NCBI GenBank assembly: GCA_964349675.1
Contig: CAYGHD010000025.1
Coordinates: 1-6,935, forward strand
DNA length: 6,935 nt
Direction: 5' to 3'
Source of the DNA: GWA1-54-10 sp964349675
GTDB taxonomy: Bacteria; Patescibacteriota; Minisyncoccia; Phycocordibacterales; SBAW01
Of the stretch, positions 1-4,833 are shown piece after piece. The notes beneath the pieces were generated by a model, which saw nothing but the letters and a program-made list of their open reading frames with translations, did not search any database and had not been told where the DNA came from. The translations under genes and the position numbers were made by a program. Each line of letters begins with the position of its first letter. Within the stretch, counting starts at the first letter, position 1.

Positions 1-85
1 CGGCAAATGGCTTCGGTGAACTATCAATCCGCTCCTCAGGGGAATTATTGTTATTATTAAATTTTGGTTCAAAATTTTCTTTCAT
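1..85 (-). CDS. N-terminus of an unidentified protein (partial)
   Basis: An open reading frame starts at the ATG at 85-83 and runs off the window edge with no stop. It gives a 28-residue hydrophilic N-terminus that begins MKENFEPKF, followed by five Asn and an acidic/proline stretch (SPEERIDSSPKP). No domain is visible, so the product cannot be named. The start codon sits directly against the tRNA-Gly gene: the A of the ATG is also the last base of a CCA at the tRNA 3' end. There is no room for a Shine-Dalgarno site, because the upstream sequence is the tRNA T-arm and acceptor. If this start is right, the message would be leaderless after tRNA processing. The true start could lie elsewhere, or the ORF could be spurious, since only 85 bases are visible. 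Confidence 0.4.
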   Translation of the reverse strand, partial: MKENFEPKFNNNNNSPEERIDSSPKPFA

Positions 86-158
86 GGTGCGGGATGGGAG
101 AATCGAACTCCCCACCTCAGTTTGGAAAACTGATGTTTTACCAATAAACTAATCCCGC
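85..158 (-). tRNA. tRNA-Gly(UCC)
   Basis: The minus strand folds into a full cloverleaf. The acceptor GCGGGAT pairs with ATCCCGC, the D-arm stem is GTTT/AAAC, and the anticodon stem TCAGT/ACTGA encloses the loop TTTCCAA (anticodon TCC). The T-arm is GGGAG-TTCGATT-CTCCC. The discriminator is A (position 88), followed by CC and then the A of the next gene's ATG, so a CCA is encoded (85-87) by overlap with a start codon. The other tRNA genes here do not encode CCA, so this one may be coincidental and the mature gene end may be 88. Confidence 0.95.
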
Positions 159-215
159 GAAATAAATCCCGACGCCTTGGTCGGGACCCCGACTAAACGT
201 CGGGGCTAATCCCGC
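149..215. repeat. Tandem hairpins flanked by 10-bp direct repeats beside tRNA-Gly
   Basis: Two adjacent perfect hairpins follow each other without a gap: TCCCGAC/GTCGGGA (167-173 with 180-186) and CCCCGAC/GTCGGGG (187-193 with 199-205). The block 159-205 is flanked by the identical 10-mer CTAATCCCGC at 149-158 and 206-215. The copy at 149-158 is the 5' end of tRNA-Gly read on the other strand. No T-tract follows on either strand, so these are not ordinary intrinsic terminators. They could be a REP-like or miniature insertion with a target duplication, or a local duplication of the tRNA end. Confidence 0.6.
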
Positions 216-271
216 ATAGCCTGCAACCCCTTGAGAGTACCAATAGAATTCGGCCTCTGCAACAAATTTTG

Positions 272-277
272 TATACT
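272..277 (+). promoter_or_regulatory. -10 element of the serine protease gene
   Basis: TATACT matches 5 of 6 bases of the TATAAT consensus and lies 10 nt before the ATG at 288. A start point about 7 nt downstream would leave a leader of only a few nucleotides. There is no Shine-Dalgarno motif and no good -35, so a nearly leaderless mRNA is likely. Confidence 0.45.
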
Positions 278-287
278 ATAGATACGT

Positions 288-1427
288 ATGCACTTTCTCT
301 CATCGCGCGGCGTTTTGATACTCTATGCACTCGCAGGCGTCCTAATTGTAGGCAAACTTGTCTCGCTTACACCAAAAGAAATTGCTCTGCCTATACAAGC
401 AACAGGCACTGAGGAGGCGCATCTGCCCATTGCCGCACAAACAGGCTTTTTTCCTATTGCACCTGAGGTAGAGCGTCCCACAAGCACACCCACAACCATC
501 CCAAGCACCCCGCCCAAACAAATCACAAAAACGCCCACTACCCCACAACCCACACAGCCCCCACCTATTGCAATTACAAAGTCTCCAGATGCAGTACAGA
601 GCGAAACACGCAACGCTTTGGTGAATATACTCTGCCTGTCACAAGGAGGCAGTGTTGGGTCTATAAGCGGCAGCGGGGTGTTGATAGACAGCAGCGGAGT
701 GATACTCACCAATGCGCATGTAGGACAGTTTTTTTTGCTTAAAGACTATCCTACCCCAAACAACATCACTTGTAGCATCCGCACTGGCAGCCCTGCAGAA
801 GATCGCTACCGCGGAGAGTTGCTCTATATTTCACCCCAGTGGATAGCACAAAATGCGCCGCTTATTAAAAATCTCCACGCAACCAGTTCTGGAGCACACG
901 ATTTTGCGTTTATACGCATCACCGGCTCAACAAACCAAACACCCCTGCCAAAACAATTTCCTTCTGTTCCTATGTCTACCGACTGGCCTAAACAAAACGA
1001 CCCTGTATTACTTGCCGGCTACCCTGCAAGTTTTTTAGGCGGAGAGTCTATAGCGCGCAGCCTTTACCCAACACTTGTATTTGCCCTAATACACGGACTC
1101 TACACCTTTGACGATGTAAATAAAAAAGGGGATTTGGTTGATGTGCAAGGGACCAGTTTGTCACAGTCGGGCTCATCAGGGGGTGCCATCGTGCGCCAGC
1201 AAGATGGCGTGATGGTGGCGCTTATCGCAACAGCCACCGCTGGCGAAACCACCGCATCGCGTGACTTATGGGCCATTACGCTCGACCATATCGACCGTAC
1301 TTTGCGCGCAGAAGGCGCGAGCGGTGTCGCAACGCTTCTAACTGGCGACCTCGCTGCAAAAGCACGAGCTTTTGCAGCAAATACAGCACCAAGCCTCACC
1401 CGCACACTACTGGACGCCCTGCGCTAA
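288..1427 (+). CDS. Membrane-anchored trypsin-like serine protease
   Basis: This 379-residue protein has an N-terminal hydrophobic segment (about residues 8-27) that acts as a signal anchor. A Thr/Pro-rich linker follows (about 62-95), then a chymotrypsin-fold protease domain (about 105-340). The full catalytic triad is visible: His144 in TNAHV, Asp205 in HDFAFI, and Ser297 in GSSGGA, preceded by the usual G-S-G context. The linker should hold the domain outside the cytoplasmic membrane, as in S1C/DegP-like or other secreted S1 proteases. No PDZ domain follows; the C-terminal tail (about 341-379) is Ala/Leu/Arg-rich. The substrate is unknown. The ATG start has no SD and sits just after a good -10 element. 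It is the only long plus-strand gene in the window and converges on the amidotransferase gene, the two stop codons sharing CTAA. Confidence 0.85.
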   Translation: MHFLSSRGVLILYALAGVLIVGKLVSLTPKEIALPIQATGTEEAHLPIAAQTGFFPIAPEVERPTSTPTTIPSTPPKQITKTPTTPQPTQPPPIAITKSPDAVQSETRNALVNILCLSQGGSVGSISGSGVLIDSSGVILTNAHVGQFFLLKDYPTPNNITCSIRTGSPAEDRYRGELLYISPQWIAQNAPLIKNLHATSSGAHDFAFIRITGSTNQTPLPKQFPSVPMSTDWPKQNDPVLLAGYPASFLGGESIARSLYPTLVFALIHGLYTFDDVNKKGDLVDVQGTSLSQSGSSGGAIVRQQDGVMVALIATATAGETTASRDLWAITLDHIDRTLRAEGASGVATLLTGDLAAKARAFAANTAPSLTRTLLDALR

Positions 1428-2164
1428 TGCGCGATGTTTTGCACAAAGAGCGGAATAATCGTAGAAGCTGCGACGGAAGGATGTATGAGGGTTTCAATGT
1501 CGACCCCTTCTGGCACATAGCCAGGAGAGTTTTTAAGCTTCCATGCGATATCTTCTGCACGAAGCTCAGGATGGAATTGCACTGTGTATACATGGGCACC
1601 ATAGCGAAGCGCGCTTGTTTTACACTTGTCACTCGACGCCAACAATACTGCAGACTGCGGTAGTGAAGAAAGACTGTCTTTGTGCCCATACTGCGCGGCA
1701 AAACGCTCAGGCAGATTTTTAAATAAAAGGTCTTGCTTCCCTGCCTCAGTAAGCACTACGTCGTACGTTCCAGTTTTCTTTTGTGCAGGGTCGCTCACCA
1801 CAGGCACGCCAAGAGACTCTGCGATAATTTGGTGACCATAACAGATGCCGAGTGTAGGAAAGTCTGCACGCAACAAGTATCCAACAAAAGGCTTAAGTCG
1901 CGCAACAATCGCCTGCGAAGTAAGGCGCGCCACGTCGTCGTCTGGACGACCGCCATCAAAGTCAAACTCACCTGAACCGCCAAAAATCACTCCGCTAAAC
2001 CCCATTAGAAATGTCTCTGGTTCACCCCACAACAGAGATTCATCCAACGACGATACAAAGGCAAGATCGGCGTTTCCTTCCACGGCACGAATGTACTCCT
2101 CTTGCTCTGCCGCCACCATATCTGGGCGCGTACGGGACTGTATCACAAGTATTTTTTTCTGCAT
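1424..2164 (-). CDS. Class I glutamine amidotransferase (GMP-synthase-like GATase)
   Basis: This is a single-domain GATase of about 246 residues. Counting from the in-frame GTG at 2179, the nucleophile is Cys113 in LGICYGHQ, the catalytic His203-x-Glu205 are in VQFHPEL, and an internal GHKD motif at 165-168 matches the GATase1 pattern. The N-terminal strand (KKILVIQSR) opens the flavodoxin-like fold. The family releases ammonia from glutamine, or acts as a related hydrolase, for an amidation partner; no synthetase domain is fused. I chose the ATG at 2164 over the GTG because a -10-like TATTGT (2171-2176) lies 6 nt before the ATG, which would place the GTG upstream of the transcript start. No SD is visible. 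An ATP-grasp-like gene lies upstream on the same strand but is separated by a terminator, so partnership is only a possibility. Confidence 0.85.
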   Translation of the reverse strand: MQKKILVIQSRTRPDMVAAEQEEYIRAVEGNADLAFVSSLDESLLWGEPETFLMGFSGVIFGGSGEFDFDGGRPDDDVARLTSQAIVARLKPFVGYLLRADFPTLGICYGHQIIAESLGVPVVSDPAQKKTGTYDVVLTEAGKQDLLFKNLPERFAAQYGHKDSLSSLPQSAVLLASSDKCKTSALRYGAHVYTVQFHPELRAEDIAWKLKNSPGYVPEGVDIETLIHPSVAASTIIPLFVQNIAH

Positions 2165-2192
2165 ATGACTACAATACACTCTTTTTTAGGTA

Positions 2193-2221
2193 TAAAAAAC
2201 CGAGAGGATTTCTCCTCTCGG
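2193..2221 (-). terminator. Intrinsic terminator after the ATP-grasp-like gene
   Basis: A perfect 9-bp stem is formed by 2200-2208 and 2213-2221 (CCGAGAGGA/TCCTCTCGG) with a 4-nt loop. On the minus strand it is followed by six T. It lies about 30 nt after the stop codon at 2251. Confidence 0.92.
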
Positions 2222-2250
2222 TTGCCCAGCAGCAAGGCTTCAGCGCGAAG

Positions 2251-3198
2251 TTACTCTACGTGTAACGGCCCCGTGATTGTCTCTGCAGTCCCGTGGACGA
2301 TGAGAGAATCGAGTGCCATCCACATCCCGCCCATGCAGACCCAATCAGAAGCTTTTGAGTCAAAACCATAGAAGCAACGATAGATCATATTCCAGCCTTT
2401 GTACTGCGAGCCAAGAAACTCGCACCGCATAGGTGGAAAAAACGGTTGACATACTACTCCCCCACCCTGAATACGCTTAAGAAAGGCCTCAAAACCCAGT
2501 GTGTCGCCGGAGCGTTTTTTGTGAGGCCATTTTACACCCCGCAAATATACTTCTATTTCGTTAGATCGAGTCCCTTGAGCTGGTTTAATCACCACCGGGC
2601 GCGTAACGGGCGGGAAGAGGTATCCCCCCTCTTCATCACTCGGGTCACTCACCCACCGCACTTCTTGCAACAAACCCAAGTCTGCAAAACAGCGTTTATT
2701 CCCTTCCTCCCATACAGTACTCACAGCGCGGTCAGCAAGAGCACGATACTGTGACTTTCCCGGCCTGTTGCGCAGTAGCAGCAGACCTTCAGACTCCATC
2801 GCTTCGTTGTAAGAGAGTCCTGGCCCAAGCCACCCTTCGTCGTCAGTCACTCGGTCAGGGTCGATAACCCACCTGAAAGGTGGCCAACCTGCACGCATAC
2901 GCGCAAGAATCGTTGCAAAATGAGGGTCTTTTTTATTGAGCAACCCGGGGCCGCAAGGGCGATCTTCGACTTCGCAGGCCCACATACGGCCATCCTCATC
3001 CAAAACAAAGTCGATCCTCAGAAACAACGACGGCACCTTGTAAGTATTTTGAACCCATGTTGTTTCAACTGGAAATAATGGGACCCAGCGTTTGATAAGG
3101 TCGAGTCCTTGTTGAACCACAGAGCGTGACAAGATTTCCCGATGCGGGTGGAGGTTAACCTGCCAACCATTGGCAAGATTTTCGGTTACTGGCTTCAT
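2251..3198 (-). CDS. Uncharacterised 315-aa protein with ATP-grasp-like motifs
   Basis: I cannot assign this to a named family with certainty. Residues 61-81 (R-x-DFVLDEDG then ACEVEDRP) look like the metal-binding D...E-x-N/D region of ATP-grasp ligases. Residues 202-210 (VVIKPAQGT) look like the ATP-binding lysine and glycine loop. The metal-like motif comes before the lysine motif, reversed from canonical ATP-grasp enzymes but as in glutathionylspermidine-synthase-like and circularly permuted ATP-grasp proteins. That would suggest amide or peptide bond formation, but it is an inference from motifs. The C-terminus (about 288-315) is rich in Gly, Trp and Met. The start is supported by an SD, GAGAGG at 3205-3210, 6 nt before the ATG. 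It is preceded by the Val/Ile leader ORF and its attenuator-like terminator, and ends at its own terminator. Confidence 0.8.
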   Translation of the reverse strand: MKPVTENLANGWQVNLHPHREILSRSVVQQGLDLIKRWVPLFPVETTWVQNTYKVPSLFLRIDFVLDEDGRMWACEVEDRPCGPGLLNKKDPHFATILARMRAGWPPFRWVIDPDRVTDDEGWLGPGLSYNEAMESEGLLLLRNRPGKSQYRALADRAVSTVWEEGNKRCFADLGLLQEVRWVSDPSDEEGGYLFPPVTRPVVIKPAQGTRSNEIEVYLRGVKWPHKKRSGDTLGFEAFLKRIQGGGVVCQPFFPPMRCEFLGSQYKGWNMIYRCFYGFDSKASDWVCMGGMWMALDSLIVHGTAETITGPLHVE

Positions 3199-3249
3199 GT
3201 GCTGCCTCTCTAGTGGCTAGTTTGAATGTACTCACAAGATCATCGCAAC

Positions 3250-3274
3250 AAAAAAGCCCCCGTGTGGGGCTTTT
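3250..3274 (-). terminator. Attenuator-like terminator of module 1
   Basis: On the minus strand a 9-bp stem AAAAGCCCC/GGGGCTTTT (3266-3274 with 3252-3260, 5-nt loop) is followed by more T (A at 3250-3251 on the plus strand). It lies between the Val/Ile leader ORF and the SD of the 315-aa gene. Its 5' arm (GCAAAAGCCCC, 3276-3266) can instead pair with GGGGCCTTTGC inside the leader ORF (3319-3309), giving 10 of 11 pairs with one C-A mismatch. No convincing promoter is visible between this hairpin and the downstream gene. Confidence 0.85.
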
Positions 3275-3298
3275 GCTTCGTTGGTATCTTGAGTTGGA

Positions 3299-3370
3299 TT
3301 ACCGCGTCGCAAAGGCCCCCTTTTCTGGGAGACTAATCATCACGACGACGATTTGCAGGCGGTAGGCCAT
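3299..3370 (-). CDS. Leaderless leader peptide 1, Val/Ile-rich (23 aa)
   Basis: The mini-ORF runs from ATG 3370 to TAA 3299 and begins MAYRLQIVVVMISL. A central run IVVVMI is encoded by ATC GTC GTC GTG ATG ATT, and it ends KGAFATR. The ATG is 6 nt after a -10 element, so the transcript would start at or next to the ATG. The early part TACCGC-CT-GCAAA (3364-3352) can pair with the end TTTGC-GAC-GCGGTA (3313-3300) for 11 bp, with the Val/Ile codons in the loop. That same end can pair with the terminator's 5' arm. This is the architecture of an attenuation leader sensing branched-chain aminoacyl-tRNA. Its product probably matters only through ribosome position. Function is inferred. Confidence 0.7.
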   Translation of the reverse strand: MAYRLQIVVVMISLPEKGAFATR

Positions 3371-3376
3371 GAATCT

Positions 3377-3404
3377 ACTGTATATAATTTAATAATGAAG
3401 TCAA
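3377..3404 (-). promoter_or_regulatory. Promoter of module 1
   Basis: The -35 is TTGACT (3404-3399, 5/6 to consensus), the spacer 16 nt, and the -10 TACAGT (3382-3377, 4/6). It lies 6 nt before the ATG of leader peptide 1 and directly follows the T-tract of the terminator of the 99-aa gene. Confidence 0.65.
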
Positions 3405-3407
3405 GCG

Positions 3408-3440
3408 AAAAAATAAAACCGGCGGAAAAGCTCCGCCGGT
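3408..3440 (-). terminator. Terminator of the 99-aa gene (module 2 end)
   Basis: A perfect 9-bp stem ACCGGCGGA/TCCGCCGGT (3418-3426 with 3432-3440, 5-nt loop) is followed on the minus strand by a T-rich run, TTTATTTTTT. It lies about 40 nt after the stop codon at 3482. Confidence 0.93.
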
Positions 3441-3481
3441 AAGACGCCCAAGAAACATGGCCTGGAAAATGAGAGACAATG

Positions 3482-3781
3482 CTATGCGACCGTAATCCTG
3501 TTTCGCCCCAAAATTTGGCGCAGAGCATTGCTGGTAGCTGCTGGGTTCGGTGTTTTGATGCGTAAACTATACTCGCCACTTGGCTCACAAATAACAATTG
3601 GTAGGCATCCGGATTCTTCTTGACGAATTTTGACCCTTTGTCCACCCTTATAACCCCTGACACCTGCAGTGCATACTTCTTGTACTCCACTGAGTTGGCC
3701 GGCTAGAGAAATAACTCGCTCAGCTAGCACACCGAGTACTGGCCGGCCGTCAGGTGTATACAACTTACTATGCTTGGACAT
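3482..3781 (-). CDS. Uncharacterised 99-aa protein under Leu-type leader
   Basis: I do not recognise this family. The soluble protein starts MSKHSKLYTPDGRPVLG. It has a predicted amphipathic stretch (about 14-35, GVLAERVISLAGQL), a basic Gly-rich middle (about 41-53, VRGYKGGQRVKIR), and a C-terminal part with an alternating hydrophobic pattern. It has no membrane segment. A small alpha/beta nucleic-acid-binding protein is possible but not shown. The frame extends upstream to 3808, but the ATG at 3781 is chosen because GGAG (3792-3789) lies 7 nt before it. The attenuator-like terminator ends only about 35 nt upstream. That leaves no room for a separate promoter, so the gene must be expressed by readthrough from the module 2 promoter. 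Confidence 0.72.
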   Translation of the reverse strand: MSKHSKLYTPDGRPVLGVLAERVISLAGQLSGVQEVCTAGVRGYKGGQRVKIRQEESGCLPIVICEPSGEYSLRIKTPNPAATSNALRQILGRNRITVA

Positions 3782-3816
3782 TCCACTTCTCCAAAAGGAT
3801 CTGGTCATCCGACAAC

Positions 3817-3841
3817 AAAAAAGCCCCTTACGGGGTTTTTT
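3817..3841 (-). terminator. Attenuator-like terminator of module 2
   Basis: On the minus strand the hairpin is AAAAAA-CCCC-GTAA-GGGG-C-TTTTTT. It has 4 GC pairs closed by a GNRA-type loop, a bulged C, and 6 AT pairs that double as the T-tract. It closely resembles the module 1 hairpin, including the preceding CGAAGCAAAA and the following TTGTTG. Its 5' arm GCAAAAAACCCC (3843-3832) can instead pair with GGGGTTTTGC of the leader ORF (3888-3879), 10 pairs with a 2-nt bulge. Confidence 0.82.
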
Positions 3842-3868
3842 GCTTCGGTACCTTTGTTCACTTCAGAA

Positions 3869-3949
3869 CTACCGATGCGCAAAACCCCTCTTCGTAAGAA
3901 GAAGGTTGAGGCCGAGAATGAGGCCTGTGTTTTGCGAACGGTATTCCAT
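3869..3949 (-). CDS. Leaderless leader peptide 2, Leu-rich (26 aa)
   Basis: The mini-ORF runs from ATG 3949 to TAG 3869 and begins MEYRSQNTG. Its core GLILGLNLLL holds six Leu codons (CTC, CTC, CTC, CTT, CTT, CTT), and it ends TKRGFAHR. The start M-x-YR-x-Q and the end KRGFA-x-R resemble leader peptide 1. The ATG is 6 nt after the -10 element, so the ORF is leaderless. Its start ACCG-TTC-GCAAAAC can pair with its end GTTTTGC-GCAT-CGGT. With one extra C-G pair this makes 8 plus 4 bp (arms 3942-3929 and 3885-3871) and places the Leu codons in the loop. The end can alternatively pair with the terminator arm. A leucine-sensing attenuation leader is the best explanation, by inference. Confidence 0.72.
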   Translation of the reverse strand: MEYRSQNTGLILGLNLLLTKRGFAHR

Positions 3950-3955
3950 ACCCAA

Positions 3956-3984
3956 ACCTTATTAAAAAGACTTTTACTTGTCAA
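3956..3984 (-). promoter_or_regulatory. Promoter of module 2
   Basis: The -35 TTGACA (3984-3979) is a perfect consensus, the spacer is 17 nt, and the -10 is TAAGGT (3961-3956, weak at 3/6 but identical to the module 3 -10). It sits 6 nt before the ATG of leader peptide 2 and about 10 nt after the T-tract of the preceding operon's terminator. Confidence 0.68.
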
Positions 3985-3994
3985 CAGCTTCTGC

Positions 3995-4033
3995 AAAAAA
4001 TAAAAGGAGTTGCCGGATATACCGACAACCCCT
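3995..4033 (-). terminator. Terminator of the small-protein operon (module 3 end)
   Basis: A 12-bp stem with two G-T pairs (4022-4033 with 4005-4016) and a 5-nt loop is followed on the minus strand by TTTTATTTTTT-type T-runs. It starts 11 nt after the stop codon at 4045. Confidence 0.88.
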
Positions 4034-4044
4034 AACGACGTGCC

Positions 4045-4209
4045 TTATTGAGGCTTCTCTGCTTTTGCAGCAGCTTCTGCGTGCTCTGCAGGCGTGGCCA
4101 CGTTTTCCTGCTTCGGCGTCACTGGAGCCCCTGCAACGGTGGATTTACCAGCACCACACCAACTCCCACCTGAAGAGCTTGCTTTTTTATCGTTAGCCCC
4201 CCATACCAT
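4045..4209 (-). CDS. Third small protein of the operon (54 aa), overlapping start
   Basis: A 54-codon gene starts at ATG 4209 inside the 3' end of the 61-aa gene, overlapping it by 17 nt in another frame. The start is set by a strong SD, GGGAGG at 4221-4216, exactly 6 nt before the ATG. Translational coupling to the gene before it is likely. The protein starts MVWGANDKKASSSGG, has one Cys (SWCGAGKST, about 17-24), and ends in a low-complexity Ala/Glu/Lys tail (about 38-54). GAGKST looks like the end of a P-loop, but the protein is too short and the context is wrong, so I do not call it a nucleotide-binding site. The frame is open further upstream to 4353, but that part is shadow sequence of the 61-aa gene. 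The family is unknown. Confidence 0.7.
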   Translation of the reverse strand: MVWGANDKKASSSGGSWCGAGKSTVAGAPVTPKQENVATPAEHAEAAAKAEKPQ

Positions 4210-4378
4210 GAGCTTCCTCCCAGTCTTCAGGTTTGTGGTACCAAATAGGCTTGCTGCCTGATGTTGAGCCGTCTCCAGGCTTACTGTCTTTATCAGGGAA
4301 GTATTTGTCCCCCGGGCCCAGTTGCCGCCCTGCCGGGCCGCCAAAAGGCTCAACTGGGATCCTGCCAGTTTTGTCCAT
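4193..4378 (-). CDS. Second small protein of the operon (61 aa)
   Basis: This 61-codon gene starts MDKTGRIPVEPFGG. It is rich in Gly, Pro, Asp and Lys up to about residue 43 and ends with an aromatic/acidic block (KPIWYHKPEDWEEAHG, about 43-58). It has no membrane segment, Cys or recognised domain and may be largely disordered. GGAG at 4390-4387 lies 8 nt before the ATG. The gene begins 27 nt after the stop of the 62-aa gene and overlaps the 54-aa gene. Its stop follows a run of six G (TATGGGGGGCTAA). A frameshift there could join it to the 54-aa frame, but the separate SD makes two proteins the simpler reading. Confidence 0.68.
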   Translation of the reverse strand: MDKTGRIPVEPFGGPAGRQLGPGDKYFPDKDSKPGDGSTSGSKPIWYHKPEDWEEAHGMGG

Positions 4379-4405
4379 GGTGTTTACTCCTGTGCCGACC
4401 TTCTC

Positions 4406-4594
4406 TCACGAACGAACAAAATAGAAACCCCCGCCCCTCTGCACCAGCCCATACTCTCCCGGATTCGCGTACAGATCCGGAAAGGTTTTCTGGTCGAGAA
4501 CCTTTCCAGAAGTCGAGAGTGGCATCACCAAGCCTCCCCCATTCACATACAAACCAGAAGGAAGTGGCTTGAGCCCATCTGTACCGCCGTGCAT
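4406..4594 (-). CDS. First small protein of the operon (62 aa), Gly-rich
   Basis: This 62-codon gene begins MHGGTDGLKPLPSGLY and contains Gly clusters (NGGGLV about 18-23, RGGGFYF about 53-59) and an aromatic/proline segment, FPDLYANPGEYG, between them. No Cys, membrane helix or known domain is visible, so its function is unknown. AGGAG at 4608-4604 lies 9 nt before the ATG. The TGA stop is followed 27 nt later by the 61-aa gene, so the two form an operon with the 54-aa gene under the Phe-type leader. Small Gly-rich proteins in tandem could be structural, secreted or precursor peptides; nothing in the sequence decides. Confidence 0.68.
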   Translation of the reverse strand: MHGGTDGLKPLPSGLYVNGGGLVMPLSTSGKVLDQKTFPDLYANPGEYGLVQRGGGFYFVRS

Positions 4595-4711
4595 AATTTG
4601 AATCTCCTACAGACCTCCACCGTCATCCTGTACCGGCACACCATGTGCTCGGGTTTAGGGGTGGGTGTAAAGTTTCTTTTCCTAAAAAATCCTTACACCA
4701 ACCTCCAAAAC
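4595..4711 (-). other. 5' untranslated stretch with a long inverted repeat
   Basis: This stretch lies between the module 3 attenuator and the 62-aa gene, and no gene is visible in it. The arms GGTGTAA (4664-4670) and TTACACC (4693-4699) match perfectly. Inside them, TTTT (4677-4680) and AAAA (from 4684) add further pairing. No T-tract follows, so it is not a terminator; it may be a structured leader segment that delays or guards translation. Confidence 0.4.
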
Positions 4712-4738
4712 AAAAAGAGCCCCGTTTGAGGGGCTCTT
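4712..4738 (-). terminator. Attenuator-like terminator of module 3
   Basis: On the minus strand a 9-bp stem AAGAGCCCC/GGGGCTCTT (4738-4730 with 4723-4715, 6-nt loop) runs into five T. Its 5' arm with flanks, CGCAAGAGCCCCTC (4741-4728), can instead pair with GAGGGGGTTTTGCG in the leader ORF (4784-4771): 12 Watson-Crick pairs, one G-U and one G-G mismatch over 14 positions. It differs in sequence from the other two attenuators, yet the matching leader segment still pairs with it. Confidence 0.85.
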
Positions 4739-4764
4739 GCGTGTATTTTATTTAAAAATCTAAC

Positions 4765-4833
4765 TTACAGCGCAAAACCCCCTCTGGTAAAGGTAAAAAA
4801 ATACCAAGCGAAGGAAAAGCGCGATTGCTGCAT
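4765..4833 (-). CDS. Leaderless leader peptide 3, Phe/aromatic-rich (22 aa)
   Basis: The mini-ORF runs from ATG 4833 to TAA 4765 and begins MQQSR. Its core FSFAWYFFTF has five Phe codons plus Trp and Tyr, and it ends TRGGFAL. The composition recalls the E. coli pheL leader (FFFAFFF). I chose this ATG rather than the out-of-frame ATG at 4837 because it lies 6 nt after the -10, as in modules 1 and 2, and because its frame ends in the same GGFA-type tail. The start UGCAGC (4832-4827) can pair with GCUGUA at the stop (4771-4766), 6 bp with one wobble. This is weaker than the matching pairing in modules 1 and 2. A phenylalanine- or aromatic-sensing attenuation leader is inferred. Confidence 0.66.
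   Translation of the reverse strand: MQQSRFSFAWYFFTFTRGGFAL

Noticed and set aside
3340..3690. Minus-strand frame of 116 codons between modules 1 and 2
   Set aside because: It overlaps the 99-aa gene in another frame and reads through a strong terminator, the module 1 promoter and part of leader ORF 1. It also has no SD.
3805..3996. Minus-strand frame of 63 codons across module 2
   Set aside because: It starts at or before the expected transcript start and runs through the terminator hairpin. The leader ORF in another frame fits the promoter spacing and the repeated pattern.
3770..4003. Plus-strand frame of 77 codons across module 2
   Set aside because: It is the antisense of the promoter, leader ORF and attenuator hairpin. 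The coding and RNA signals are all on the minus strand.
4186..4209. Programmed frameshift at the G6 run joining the 61- and 54-aa frames
   Set aside because: GGGAGG 6 nt before the ATG at 4209 explains the second frame without frameshifting. The idea stays possible but is not needed.
4045..4594. Ribosomally made modified-peptide (graspetide-like) cluster with the ATP-grasp-like gene
   Set aside because: The small proteins show no repeated core motif or conserved leader, they lie in a different transcription unit, and the ATP-grasp call itself is uncertain.
4322..4729. Plus-strand frames of 103-135 codons opposite the small-protein operon
   Set aside because: They cross the attenuator hairpin and have no SD, while three minus-strand genes here each have one.
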